A stretch of DNA of 64,000 bases from Tissierellia bacterium (GTDB taxonomy: Bacteria > Bacillota > Clostridia > Tissierellales > Peptoniphilaceae): positions 26,744 through 90,743 of the forward strand of contig JAUNVC010000002.1 in NCBI GenBank assembly GCA_030537875.1. The letters are read 5' to 3'. The position numbers and the translations under genes were made by a program. Shown here in pieces: positions 35,296-44,373 of this stretch (within the stretch, counting starts at the first letter, position 1; every line of letters begins with the position of its first letter). The notes under the pieces are model-generated. The model did no database searches and was not told the origin of the DNA. It saw only the letters and a list, made by a program, of their open reading frames with translations.

Positions 35296-35952
35296 CTATT
35301 TAGAAAATAACCTTGGTGGTTCCAAACCATAACGTGCGGGATACTGGACTCTTCGCATGACGGCCTCGGCTTGATATTTCCCAGGATAAAGAAGTTCCAA
35401 ATGGGGATACATCTCTCGAATCATATAATCCACCAGCTCATAATGGGTGCATCCCAAAATCAGTCTTTTTACACGGCGACGTTTCAACGGTTCGATGATT
35501 GCTTGAAGCTCCACTTGTATCTTTTCCTTATCTCCCTCCTCAATGAGTTTTGCCAGACTACTAGAGGGCATGGACAAAGCATGAAGGCTCTTGGAATACA
35601 TCCGTGAACGGTGGGTATAGTAGGTGGAGATAACTCCCAAATTTCTAAGATGCTGCCGTGACAGAACTCGAATGGTGGGAGTGATGATATCCACCACCCT
35701 AGGCCCCGTAAGCCCCGCTCCCAACAGAGCCACACTCATGGTGTTGCAGGCCGGCACCAGCACATCATACTCACCCTTGTGAGCTCCTATCAATTGTTTT
35801 GTGAGTCGGAGAATCTCGCTTCCCGACTTTTCTCCATAGGGCATATTTTTTTCATCGGAGGCGTATTGAATCTCTAAGGATGGTTCCATACTCCGTAGAT
35901 AGCGTTCCACCACCCGGCCTCCTTTGCCCGAATCAATGACTAATATTCTCAA
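35296..35952 (-). CDS. murI: Glutamate racemase-like protein
   Basis: The 218-residue protein has the two catalytic Cys of MurI: Cys69 in VPACNTMSVA and Cys168 in LILGCTHYEL. Asp7 is in the start block VIDSGKGGR (DSGVGG in most MurI), and MPYGEK is also present. It is about 45 residues shorter than typical MurI. Glutamate racemase makes D-Glu for peptidoglycan; a broader Asp/Glu-racemase role is possible. It overlaps the DHHW gene by 20 bp. Confidence 0.8.
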   Translation of the reverse strand: MRILVIDSGKGGRVVERYLRSMEPSLEIQYASDEKNMPYGEKSGSEILRLTKQLIGAHKGEYDVLVPACNTMSVALLGAGLTGPRVVDIITPTIRVLSRQHLRNLGVISTYYTHRSRMYSKSLHALSMPSSSLAKLIEEGDKEKIQVELQAIIEPLKRRRVKRLILGCTHYELVDYMIREMYPHLELLYPGKYQAEAVMRRVQYPARYGLEPPRLFSK

Positions 35953-37036
35953 AATACTCTAAATACTCCTCTCCTAATCGGAATGCATTTTCCGCTGCAA
36001 TAAGAACCACCACATCGGCCTTTCTTTCCGGTGCTTTTACGCGACCAAAACGTATATCATAGGAACGCAAACGTCCCAACCTAGGTGCCAAAAGAGCCTC
36101 AAAAACATTGGTAAAAGAATCTCCATAGATAACCATATAAGGCCCTTCTCCGTCCTCCGCTTCAATCAATGTTTCCCTATGATCTCCGCCCATATAGGAC
36201 ACATAGCTTGTCATGGTTTCAAAATCATTGATGGTAGATAGGCCATCGATGGAACGTTTCATCTTTCGCTGATAGATGGGCTCTTCAATGGGTTCATCTT
36301 CCGTGAGATAAGCCATCATCTTGGATCTTGAACCCTTAAACCGATGGGTGCGAAAGCGGATGGGTGAATGGACAAGGGAAAGGTTCTGCTCTGCCAATAT
36401 AGTTTCCAGCTGGGAAATGATTTTTTCTGCACCGCTGACTTTGATATGATGGTCCGTGGAAAAAAAGTCTTCTTTTGTCAACAGCTCTCTGGGATTGATG
36501 ATGTGGATGCCGGCTTCTTGGAGGCCATGGATAAGCCTTTCTTGGGCTGGTTGGTCTATGGTTTCTGGATTGAGTATTCCCTTGGGATACTCCCACACCG
36601 AAGAAATCATGGGGACGGGCACAACGATAAATTCCGTGCCTTCCTTCTCCAACTCTTTCTTGATGGCAATGAATTTGGCAATGGTTTCCTCCGTTTTATC
36701 TTCTGCTCCCACATACTTTTCATGGTCGGAAAAGTCATAAAAGTGAGGTGGTTTGACATGGATATGATTGATGAAGGGACGACGATAGAAATACCTATCA
36801 AGATAGGCCTCCCACAAAACCAAATCGTCACGAAAGAGCCGATCTTTCAATGCCAGTTCAACTTCTGGCGATGCTCCTTGTGCGAAAAATGAAACAAAAC
36901 TTGTGGGGGGCATATCCACGGGCTTTCGATTTTCGTACTTTAAAATCTCCTCCTTTGGGTGACTCAAGTGCCAAGCCCCAAAGAGGAGTGTTCCTAGAAA
37001 TATGATACTGTAGATCCATCTTCCCCACTGTTTCAT
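35933..37036 (-). CDS. DHHW-family membrane-anchored SGNH-like protein
   Basis: The start at 37036 is preferred because the extended -10 (TGGTATAAT, 37061-37056) overlaps the alternative ATG. The 367-residue protein has one N-terminal membrane span (WIYSIIFLGTLLFGAWHL). It shows the AlgJ/AlgX-like signature: TDHHIKVSGAEKI (DHH motif) near residue 195 and VIYGDSFTNVFEALLAP (GDSF) near residue 315. The family is linked to O-acetylation of envelope polymers; no acyltransferase partner is seen here. Confidence 0.78.
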   Translation of the reverse strand: MKQWGRWIYSIIFLGTLLFGAWHLSHPKEEILKYENRKPVDMPPTSFVSFFAQGASPEVELALKDRLFRDDLVLWEAYLDRYFYRRPFINHIHVKPPHFYDFSDHEKYVGAEDKTEETIAKFIAIKKELEKEGTEFIVVPVPMISSVWEYPKGILNPETIDQPAQERLIHGLQEAGIHIINPRELLTKEDFFSTDHHIKVSGAEKIISQLETILAEQNLSLVHSPIRFRTHRFKGSRSKMMAYLTEDEPIEEPIYQRKMKRSIDGLSTINDFETMTSYVSYMGGDHRETLIEAEDGEGPYMVIYGDSFTNVFEALLAPRLGRLRSYDIRFGRVKAPERKADVVVLIAAENAFRLGEEYLEYFENISH

Positions 37037-37145
37037 AGGTCCACCTCTTTGTTCCATTATACCATAGCTGGTGGTCCTTGCCCATTCCTATTATTTTTAT
37101 TCCAACTGGGTATAGTATATGTATGAATATTTGAAAGGAGATTTT

Positions 37146-38498
37146 ATGAAAGTAATTGTTGTGGGTTCCTCCCACGGAGGCTATGAAGCCCTAGAAGAAT
37201 TGTTGCAATCAAACCAAGACTATGAATTGCAGTGGTACGAAGCAGGAGATTATCTCTCCTTCATGTCCTGAGGGATGCATTTGTACCTGGAAGGTACGGT
37301 CAAAGATGTGGATACCATCCGCTATTCTTCAGCAGAATCTATGAGAAAACGTGGTGTCACCGTGTTTCCCAACACCAAGGTGACCCAACTGGATCCTGAG
37401 AATCACCAAATCACAGTGGTTGACTTGGAAAAGCAAGAAGAAAGAAAAGAAAGCTACGATAAACTTATCCTCGGCATTGGTTGTGCTCCCAATGATGCAC
37501 CTTTTAAAGGCGCCGATTTGAAAAACATTTACCTCTTCGGTGGAAGGGATTCGGCAGAAATCTTACGCTACAAAGCCGTCACTCCCTCCATTGAAGATGT
37601 GGTCATTGTCGGCGGTGGATACATAGCTGTGGAAGCTGCCATGTGCTTTGCCAAAAACGGCAAAAAAGTCACTCTCTTGATTCGAGGAGATCGCCCCTTG
37701 AGTGCCAACTTGGACAAGGAGTTCACCGATATCTTGGTAAAGGAAATGGAACAAAATGGAATCGAGGTAAAGACCCATACCAATGTGGAAGCCTTTGAAG
37801 GAAAGGACGGTAAAGTCCATGCAGTCCGCACAGACAAGGGCACTCTTCCAGCCCAACTGGTCATCACTGCCATTGGAAACCATCCCAACACCAAGTGGTT
37901 GGAAGGAATTCTCGATATGGACAAGAAGGGCTTTGTAAAAGTAGATGACTATATGAAATCCTCAGTGAAAGATGTCTTCGTTGTCGGAGGAGCCACTCTT
38001 ATGAAATATAATCCTGCCAAGGACTACAGAAACATCGATCTTGCCACCAATGCCAGAAAACAGGGTCGTATCGCCGCCAAAAATTTAGAAGCAGATACCT
38101 TCCCCTATCCCGGCACCCAAGGTACCTCGGGACTTCAAGTCTTTGACTACTACTTTGCCTCCACCGGACTCAATGATACAAGCGCCGACGGCACAGATCT
38201 TTCTTGGGACTCTGTCTATGTGGAAACCTTGGCATTGGATGCATATTTGCCAAAAGAAATGAATGATCCCGTCTATGCAAAACTCCATTATGACAAGAAG
38301 ACCCGCCGTATTTTGGGAGGACAAATCCTCTCCACAAGAGATCTCACCGGTGAAATGCAAGCTCTTTCCATGGCCATTGCCGGAAATCTCACCATAGACG
38401 ATTTGGCCTTTGGTGATTTCTTCTTCCAACCCTGTTTCAACCGCCCTTGGAATATTCTCAATGTATTGGGATTGGAAGCTCAGAAAAAAGAAGCATAA
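37146..38498 (+). CDS. NADH oxidase/peroxidase-family flavoprotein with selenocysteine at the redox site (Sec42, UGA)
   Basis: The ATG at 37146 has an AAAGGAG site. Codon 42 (37269-37271) is UGA, and the same frame continues to 38498, giving 450 residues, the usual length of the family. His10 ([11 protein letters not shown]) matches the active-site His of Nox/Npr. Residue 42 sits in [13 protein letters not shown], exactly where the family has its single redox Cys. Also present are the FAD motif, the NADH-binding [15 protein letters not shown] near residue 158, and [11 protein letters not shown]. The enzyme reduces O2 or peroxide with NADH through a Cys-sulfenate, here a selenenic, intermediate. 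A SECIS-like hairpin follows the UGA. Reading the UGA as stop would leave a 41-residue fragment and a headless gene starting at 37275. The family call is sure; Sec is very likely. Confidence 0.9.
37281..37299 (+). promoter_or_regulatory. Bacterial SECIS-like hairpin for Sec42
   Basis: GUACC-UGGAA-GGUAC forms a 5-bp perfect stem (7 bp with two U-G pairs) with a 5-nt loop. The loop starts 17 nt after the UGA and has G at its second position, as bacterial SECIS elements do. It lies in the coding sequence, where SelB would bind. Confidence 0.75.
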
Positions 38499-38501
38499 CA
38501 C

Positions 38502-38531
38502 AAAAGACCGCTCTGAAGAAGCGGTCTTTTT
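38502..38531. terminator. Bidirectional terminator between nox and the SpoIIM-like gene
   Basis: A stem of about 11 bp (AAAAGACCGCT/AGCGGTCTTTT) has A-runs upstream and T-runs downstream, so it serves the convergent genes on both sides. Confidence 0.85.
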
Positions 38532-38541
38532 GAATGGCTCC

Positions 38542-39168
38542 CTACTGTACAAGAAGGGGTGTGATATAGGCTTCCACCACTGCACCAACAGCTATGATGG
38601 GAATGGCCACCAAGAGAAAACTGGCCAAGTGCCGTAGTAGGATTTTCTTCACACTCAAAGCAGATTTCTTTCTTATTTTTTGTCCCAAAAGCCAGGAAGT
38701 TTTCATGGATACAGCAACCATATAAGCCAGTCCTACAAGTTCTATGAGTCCGTGGGGTGCCACATGCAAGGTATAAGTCCATAGGGTATAGGATCCCATG
38801 ACTGCCATGGCCTGATATAGGCCTCCAAAGAAACATCCATTGATTAGCATCGATAGCCCTGATATACAAAGGAAGGGAATTAGGCCCAATATCATCGTCA
38901 CAAAAACCATCTTCCCGTTTCCAAGGAAATAGAGGCGGAGATTTTCTAAAGCTGTGTTATCTTTTGAGATTCCAGCACTTCCTCTGAACCAATTTAAAAA
39001 TTTGAGTACTTCCTCTTTTCCTATGGTGTTGACGAGAATTCGCCCTCCCATGTAGGCAAGAGCAAATAGGGCTAGGCTCCATAGGAACCAGGGTTTGATT
39101 TCTTTCCATCCAAGGGGACGGAAAGAGCCGTTTCTTTCATCCATTCTTTTCTTATATCCTTTCTCCAT
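38542..39168 (-). CDS. SpoIIM-family (DUF95) membrane protein
   Basis: The 208-residue protein has about five membrane segments and the SpoIIM block LHVAPHGLIELVGLAYMVAVS near residues 133-153. True SpoIIM acts with SpoIID/SpoIIP in engulfment. Homologues also occur in non-sporulating Firmicutes, so sporulation is not proven. It starts 1 bp after the ABC-F gene and is presumably cotranscribed with it. Confidence 0.78.
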   Translation of the reverse strand: MEKGYKKRMDERNGSFRPLGWKEIKPWFLWSLALFALAYMGGRILVNTIGKEEVLKFLNWFRGSAGISKDNTALENLRLYFLGNGKMVFVTMILGLIPFLCISGLSMLINGCFFGGLYQAMAVMGSYTLWTYTLHVAPHGLIELVGLAYMVAVSMKTSWLLGQKIRKKSALSVKKILLRHLASFLLVAIPIIAVGAVVEAYITPLLVQ

Positions 39169-39169
39169 C

Positions 39170-40648
39170 TTAGACTCCGGTTTCTAGGATGGATATTTTT
39201 TTATCTTCAATTTTCCAAATTTCATCGGCGATTTTTTCTACCAATCTTCTGTCGTGGGAAGTAAAGAGGACCGTGCCTTCATATTGATGGAGCAATTCCT
39301 CGATGGCCTCAATGGAGGGTATGTCCAAAAAGTTGGTGGGTTCATCCAATAATAGGACATTACAATCGGATACAAAGAGCATGGTAAAGCTCAATTTTAC
39401 CCGTTCTCCACCGGATAAGAGTTTGCCTTTTTTCCAAATGTCCTGTTGGAAAAATCCCATTCTCGCCAAAAGACTTCGGCTCACCGCCTCATCTTGGCAG
39501 GAGACTCTTTGCAAATTTTCGAGCACCGTTTCTTCTGGATCTATGTTTTCCAGTTCCTGCCGAAAAAAACCAATCTTGGCTTTGGGAACCACATGGATCC
39601 CTTGATGGCCGTTGGAAATCAGGCGCAAGAGGGTGGATTTTCCTGTACCATTGGCTCCCACCAGTGCTGTTTTGTGATTTCGTTTGAGATAGAAGCTGGT
39701 ATCATCAAAGATCAAATGTTGTTTATCTTTTCCATAGGCAAAGCTAAAATCCGTAGCTTCCGCAATGATTCTATTCTGCGGTGGATTGGTGAGAGAAAAA
39801 TCCGGATTGATGACAAAGCTCCTTTTGGGTTTTTCTTTGACTTCCATTTGCTCTATTCGTTTTTCTACGTGTTTTGCCGCAGATTGTAAACTCTTTGCCT
39901 TGCCGCGGAGGGATTTTCCTACGGAACCAAATTCAGCCGCCTTCCATTCAGATGGGCTTTTCCCCTTGGGCTTTCGTTGGGTTCGCGCGGCTTGTTCTCT
40001 CTTCTGCCTTGCCACATCCCCTAATCTCTTTTTCTCCGCTTCGTATTCTTCGTATTCTTTTTCCCGTCGCTCCAGATCCTTTTCCAACCAGTCCACATAG
40101 TCTCCATAGGGCCCTGGATAGTCGAAGAGTTTACCCTCGCGGATATCCCATGTGCGATTGGTAAGTTCATCGAGGAGCATGCGGTCATGGGAAATGAGAA
40201 TGAAGGTAGAGAGGTTAGAAAGTCCATCTCTTAGCTCCTCAATTCCCTTTTGATCCAGATGGGAAGTGGGTTCATCAAAGAGATAGACGTGGGCTCCTTG
40301 AGAAAAAGCCTCTGCCAATTTTTGTCTTGTCTTCTCTCCTCCGCTAAGCACTTCTTCCTCTCGATCTTCCAATGCGGAGATACCCCATAGGCTCTTTTGC
40401 TTTCCTGTCATCTCTTGCCGATTGGCTTCTCCAAATTGAGAAAGCATAACCCAATTTCCAAATGATTGTACAGAGCCCTCTAGGGCTTCCATTTCTCCGG
40501 TGAGAACCTTTAGCAAGGTGGATTTCCCACTACCATTGACTCCAATGAGTCCGATTTTCTCACCTGTTTCCACATCCAACTGTGGAATTTCCATCAGCGT
40601 TTTCAAAGGAAACCCGATGGTTGCGTTTCGTATTTGTAAAAGTTTCAT
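39170..40648 (-). CDS. ABC-F ATPase, ribosome-protection type
   Basis: The 492-residue protein has two ATPase domains and no membrane domain. Walker A motifs are GVNGSGKST (about residue 36) and GANGTGKST (about 332), signatures LSGGEKTR and LSGGERVK, Walker B VYLFDEPTSHLD and VLLLDEPTNFLD. A long, highly charged interdomain linker (residues 185-290) resembles the antibiotic resistance domain that reaches the peptidyl transferase centre. It is a likely Lsa/Vga/Msr-like resistance or translation factor. A hairpin with a U-run ends 21 nt before its ATG and may attenuate it. Confidence 0.87.
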   Translation of the reverse strand: MKLLQIRNATIGFPLKTLMEIPQLDVETGEKIGLIGVNGSGKSTLLKVLTGEMEALEGSVQSFGNWVMLSQFGEANRQEMTGKQKSLWGISALEDREEEVLSGGEKTRQKLAEAFSQGAHVYLFDEPTSHLDQKGIEELRDGLSNLSTFILISHDRMLLDELTNRTWDIREGKLFDYPGPYGDYVDWLEKDLERREKEYEEYEAEKKRLGDVARQKREQAARTQRKPKGKSPSEWKAAEFGSVGKSLRGKAKSLQSAAKHVEKRIEQMEVKEKPKRSFVINPDFSLTNPPQNRIIAEATDFSFAYGKDKQHLIFDDTSFYLKRNHKTALVGANGTGKSTLLRLISNGHQGIHVVPKAKIGFFRQELENIDPEETVLENLQRVSCQDEAVSRSLLARMGFFQQDIWKKGKLLSGGERVKLSFTMLFVSDCNVLLLDEPTNFLDIPSIEAIEELLHQYEGTVLFTSHDRRLVEKIADEIWKIEDKKISILETGV

Positions 40649-40669
40649 ATATCCCCCTTGATGTCATGC

Positions 40670-40697
40670 AAAAAAACCTCTTGTTCAGAAGTTTTTT
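40670..40697 (-). terminator. Terminator or attenuator before the ABC-F gene
   Basis: On the minus strand a perfect 11-bp stem AAAAAACUUCU/AGAGGUUUUUU with loop GAACA ends in U7. It lies 38 bp after the ybjQ stop and 21 bp before the ABC-F ATG. It either ends ybjQ or controls read-through into ABC-F. No leader peptide with ATG is visible between them. Confidence 0.75.
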
Positions 40698-40735
40698 GGG
40701 TTGCCTATTCAGCGGTGGAATATATTGAATGGGAA

Positions 40736-41056
40736 TTATCTCAGACGTACTCCGGTGCCAGATACGGTGACCATAAGCATGGATCCAGCAGATCCCAACA
40801 CCTCATAATCCATCTTGGCACCGACAATGGCATCACAGCCCATTTCTCTGGCCCTTTGGACCATCTCTTCTACGGCTTCTTCACGGGCCTGTATCAACTC
40901 ACCTTCATAGCCAGAAGACCGTCCACCAAAAATGTCACGAAGTCCTGCTCCAATATCCTTTAAAAAATTGACACCGGTGATGACTTCGCCAAAAACAATT
41001 CCTTTGTATTCAATAATTTCTTTCCCTTCCACCGAAGGGGTTGTGGTTACTATCAT
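40736..41056 (-). CDS. YbjQ-family (DUF74) protein
   Basis: The 106-residue protein matches the YbjQ/UPF0145 family: [21 protein letters not shown] at the start, then [17 protein letters not shown] and [14 protein letters not shown]. It is a small alpha/beta pentamer-forming protein sometimes called heavy-metal-binding, with no proven role. It is probably cotranscribed with ABC-F by read-through. Confidence 0.9.
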   Translation of the reverse strand: MIVTTTPSVEGKEIIEYKGIVFGEVITGVNFLKDIGAGLRDIFGGRSSGYEGELIQAREEAVEEMVQRAREMGCDAIVGAKMDYEVLGSAGSMLMVTVSGTGVRLR

Positions 41057-41124
41057 TTCATACCTCCTAAAGTAATATACCTATATTTACCCAGTTACAA
41101 CAAGCTTGTATCAAGTTTTGCAAT

Positions 41125-41149
41125 AAAAAATCGGCCGCGGCCGATTTTT
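41125..41149 (-). terminator. Terminator of nhaC
   Basis: A nearly perfect palindrome (AAAAATCGGCCG and its complement) at the gene end has U-runs on both strands. Confidence 0.8.
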
Positions 41150-42638
41150 AACTGTATTTTTTTAGAGTTCTTCTCTTGGCAAGGAAAATGAGTCCTAGGA
41201 GTACAACCACACCTACGGGAAATACCAATAGGTCGACCCCTGTGATTCCTGCAACGAAAAATCCAAATAGGGCTGCCCCTCCAGCCAACATGGCATAGGG
41301 CAACTGACTGCGTACGTGACTTAAATGATCACATCCAGCTCCTGCCGAAGACAAAATGGTCGTGTCCGAAATGGGAGAACAGTGGTCTCCAAACACAGAT
41401 CCAGAGAAGATGGATGCAAGTACAATATGAAGATAGTCCATTTGATTCATATGCATGAGGACAGGTACCAGGATGGGAACCAAAATTCCAAAGGTTCCCC
41501 AGGCAGTTCCCGTAGCAAAGCTGAGCAGACTCGAGATGAGAAAAATCATCATGGGTAAAAGCCACATGGGAATGTCATGATGGGTAAAGATGTCGGCAAT
41601 ATAACCGCCTGCATTGAGATATTCAGATCCCGAAATTCCTCCAATGGTCCATGCCAGGATTAAAATGGCAATGGCCGTGGTCATGGACTTGATTCCCTCC
41701 AAAGTGCCATCGATAAATTCACGGAATGTCATAAGTTTTCTGGGCACAAAGAGGATGAAGGCAATGAAAATTGCCACAATGGATCCGACGACCAAGGATA
41801 GGTTTACATCGGCATCTCCAAAGGCCGCTCCGGCAGAAACTCCTTCAAAATACCCTCCGGTACGAAGCATCATAAAAACTGTGGTTCCAATCAACGTGAT
41901 GATGGGGAGGATGAGATCGATGACTTTTCCCTTGTCCGAGTGCTCGTAGACTTCCTCTTTTGTATGGGAAAGTCTTGACTTATCTTCTCTTTCAAAATCC
42001 TCCATGAGTCCAATCTCTGTTTTTGAGAAAGCAAAATAGAATACCATGAAGAGGGTCAATAAAGCATAGGCATTCAAAGGAATGGTCTTTAGAAATTGTT
42101 GCATGGGATTTGCCACCCCTGTATCTCCAATAATTGCCACCACAGAAGCTGCCCAGCTGGAAATGGGGGCCAAGATGCAAATGGGAGCTGCCGTGGAGTC
42201 AATGATATGGGCTAGCTTTGCACGAGATATGCCCTTGCCATCCGTGATGGGTTGCATAACTGCACCGACGGTGAGACAGTTGAAATAGTCATCGATAAAA
42301 ATAAGAGAACCCAAAATTCCTGTCGCCAATTTTGCACTGGATTTTCGTTTGATCTTACTTCCCGCCCATTTTCCATAAGCAAAGGACCCTCCGGCACGGT
42401 TCATTACCATGACAAGAGAACCCAATAAGCCCAAGAAGATGATCATAAGAGCGTTGTCTCCAACTTTAACTCCCATCAAAGAAAAGACCAACTCCAAGGC
42501 CGCAAGTATATGTCCGTGACAGAAAATCAATCCGCCGGACAAGATTCCGAATAACAATGATGTGATGACTTCCTTGGTAATAAGCGCGATAATGATTGCG
42601 ATTAATGCGGGAAGTATCGATAAAATACCAAAATCCAT
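41148..42638 (-). CDS. NhaC-family Na+/H+ (or malate/lactate) antiporter
   Basis: The 496-residue protein has about 12 membrane segments and NhaC blocks: GSLIFIDDYFNCLTVGAVMQP, IIDSTAAPICILAPISSWAA, LLSFATGTAWGTFGILVPIL and SGSVFGDHCSPISDTTILSS. It exchanges Na+ for H+ or, in some relatives, malate for lactate. It is monocistronic. Its promoter overlaps a 12-bp inverted repeat that looks like an operator. Confidence 0.92.
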   Translation of the reverse strand: MDFGILSILPALIAIIIALITKEVITSLLFGILSGGLIFCHGHILAALELVFSLMGVKVGDNALMIIFLGLLGSLVMVMNRAGGSFAYGKWAGSKIKRKSSAKLATGILGSLIFIDDYFNCLTVGAVMQPITDGKGISRAKLAHIIDSTAAPICILAPISSWAASVVAIIGDTGVANPMQQFLKTIPLNAYALLTLFMVFYFAFSKTEIGLMEDFEREDKSRLSHTKEEVYEHSDKGKVIDLILPIITLIGTTVFMMLRTGGYFEGVSAGAAFGDADVNLSLVVGSIVAIFIAFILFVPRKLMTFREFIDGTLEGIKSMTTAIAILILAWTIGGISGSEYLNAGGYIADIFTHHDIPMWLLPMMIFLISSLLSFATGTAWGTFGILVPILVPVLMHMNQMDYLHIVLASIFSGSVFGDHCSPISDTTILSSAGAGCDHLSHVRSQLPYAMLAGGAALFGFFVAGITGVDLLVFPVGVVVLLGLIFLAKRRTLKKYS

Positions 42639-42669
42639 AATTTCCTCCTTTTTTGGGTTTTAATTTTAT

Positions 42670-42722
42670 ATTCTAACACAGTTATCTTAAAAATGCAAGT
42701 TTTTATTTCCAAACTTGCATTT
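42670..42722 (-). promoter_or_regulatory. nhaC promoter overlapping a 12-bp inverted repeat
   Basis: On the minus strand TTGCAT (42698-42693), a 17-bp spacer and TAGAAT (42675-42670). The arms AAATGCAAGTTT (42691-42702) and AAACTTGCATTT (42711-42722) with an 8-nt spacer cover the -35. This favours a repressor site, although a hairpin in an upstream read-through transcript is also possible. Confidence 0.65.
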
Positions 42723-42743
42723 TTCATCTTCACCTAACCTAAA

Positions 42744-42780
42744 AAAGTTGGGGATTCCCTTTTTAGATATCCCCAACTTT
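42744..42780 (-). terminator. Terminator of the RiPP cluster
   Basis: An 11-bp perfect stem AAAGTTGGGGA/TCCCCAACTTT with a 15-nt loop is flanked by A/T runs, 12 bp after the exporter stop. Confidence 0.82.
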
Positions 42781-42792
42781 TATTGATTTTTC

Positions 42793-44373
42793 TTACTTTG
42801 TTTCAAATTTTAAGGTCCTGTTTGCAAAACGTCTGACCTTTTCATCATGACTGATAATGAATACAATCTTGCCTTTTAGGTTTCCAATAAAACTTTCAAA
42901 GAACGCCTCTTGACTTTCTCCATCTAGGTTGCTGGTCACCTCATCAAAGATATAAATATCCGCATCCTTCATCAACGCCCTCGCTATGGCCACCCTTTGC
43001 TTCTCCCCACCGGATAAATTTTCTCCATTTTTTAAAATATCCGTATCCAAGGTCTTGGTTTGCAAGATGGGTTCCAATATGGGAAGAGATAGGATCTTTT
43101 CATCTAGGGCAGAATCCTTCACCGTATCCACCAGAATATTTTCTCGCAAGGTGGCGGTTATGATGCTGGCCTGCTGTGGAACATAGGCTGTTCTTGCCCG
43201 CATATCTTCGATGGAAACACCGTTCAAATCTTTTCCATTGACGGAAATTCCCTTGGTTTCGCGGACCCGTAACAGGGAACGGATGAGGGTGGATTTCCCC
43301 GAACCACTCTCCCCCTCCACATAGACCACATCACCGGTGGAAAAGGAATCCTCCACAGCGTAGGTGAAGCGGGCATCTTCCAATTGAACTTCTGGGGAAG
43401 AAAAAGAGATGGTTTGGATCGGTTCTTGTAGGGGAATAAGTCCCTCCCTATCTTCTTGGTTTCCCAAAATATCAGTTTGATAGAAGGTTCTAAGAGCCTT
43501 CAAATTGGTGTAATTAAGATTGACTCCATTGAGATTATATACGGCACTAAAATAAATATTCATGACCAAGGTGAATAGAACCAGGGATGCGATTTGCACC
43601 TTGCCCGTGGCCACCTGGAAGCTGAGTAGTATCAAAATTCCATTTTGGACAAAATCATTTAAGAAACCGAGAGCACGACTGACCGAACCGGCAAATTTAT
43701 TGATGTCGGCATGGGCCACATAGATATCCCGAATCTTGCCATCAACCAATCTTCCAAATCCATCAAAGGATTCGTGTTGCTTGAGAAAATCTGGATTCTC
43801 ATAGATATTGCGAATGTCTTGAAAATTCCGGCTCGCCACTTGGGAAAGGGTCATACTTCTCTTGGTTAGTTCCTTGTTCAAAGCCTTGTACCCAAAATAG
43901 GTGACGGGAAGCATGATAAACATGAGGGCCCCGTAAAGAACATTTTCACGGAAGACAAAAATCAATGATCCTATGATGATGAGAATCGATGCAATGAAGG
44001 TGTTGAGATCCGTCATTAAAAAGAGATAAATGGTGTTGGATAAACTGGCCAACCGGTCAATGAGCGAGCTATTTCCCTCTTTGAGCATCTTATCGTAGCG
44101 CACATGGAAGAGTTTCTCCAAAAAAGCTCCCAAGTTATCTCGATTGAATCGAACGGCGAAATTCTCCTTAAAAAAGATAAAGATGATTTGCACCACATAA
44201 TTGAATAATAAAATTCCCAAAAGAGTGAGAATGTTTTTAGAATTGAGTTCACTTTCATGGGAGAAAATCTTCTGGGTCATAAAGGGAATGGCCAATGCCG
44301 CCACCACCGTGACCAAACTCATCACTATAGAAATGGTAAAGACTCGTTTGTTTCTTCGAAATACACTAAACAT
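42793..44373 (-). CDS. ABC exporter of the RiPP cluster
   Basis: The 526-residue protein has five or six membrane segments (to about residue 290) and an ATPase domain. Walker A is EGESGSGKSTLI, the signature LSGGEKQR, Walker B IYIFDEVTSNLD and the switch IISHDEKV. No N-terminal C39 peptidase domain is present, so leader removal must be done by another protease. Its ATG overlaps the maturase stop (TAATG). It probably exports the modified Cys-rich peptide. Confidence 0.85.
   Translation of the reverse strand: MFSVFRRNKRVFTISIVMSLVTVVAALAIPFMTQKIFSHESELNSKNILTLLGILLFNYVVQIIFIFFKENFAVRFNRDNLGAFLEKLFHVRYDKMLKEGNSSLIDRLASLSNTIYLFLMTDLNTFIASILIIIGSLIFVFRENVLYGALMFIMLPVTYFGYKALNKELTKRSMTLSQVASRNFQDIRNIYENPDFLKQHESFDGFGRLVDGKIRDIYVAHADINKFAGSVSRALGFLNDFVQNGILILLSFQVATGKVQIASLVLFTLVMNIYFSAVYNLNGVNLNYTNLKALRTFYQTDILGNQEDREGLIPLQEPIQTISFSSPEVQLEDARFTYAVEDSFSTGDVVYVEGESGSGKSTLIRSLLRVRETKGISVNGKDLNGVSIEDMRARTAYVPQQASIITATLRENILVDTVKDSALDEKILSLPILEPILQTKTLDTDILKNGENLSGGEKQRVAIARALMKDADIYIFDEVTSNLDGESQEAFFESFIGNLKGKIVFIISHDEKVRRFANRTLKFETK

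Noticed and set aside
42691-42722. Inverted repeat as a plain terminator
   Set aside because: A good terminator already lies at 42744-42780, and this repeat covers the nhaC -35; operator use is preferred but termination is not excluded.
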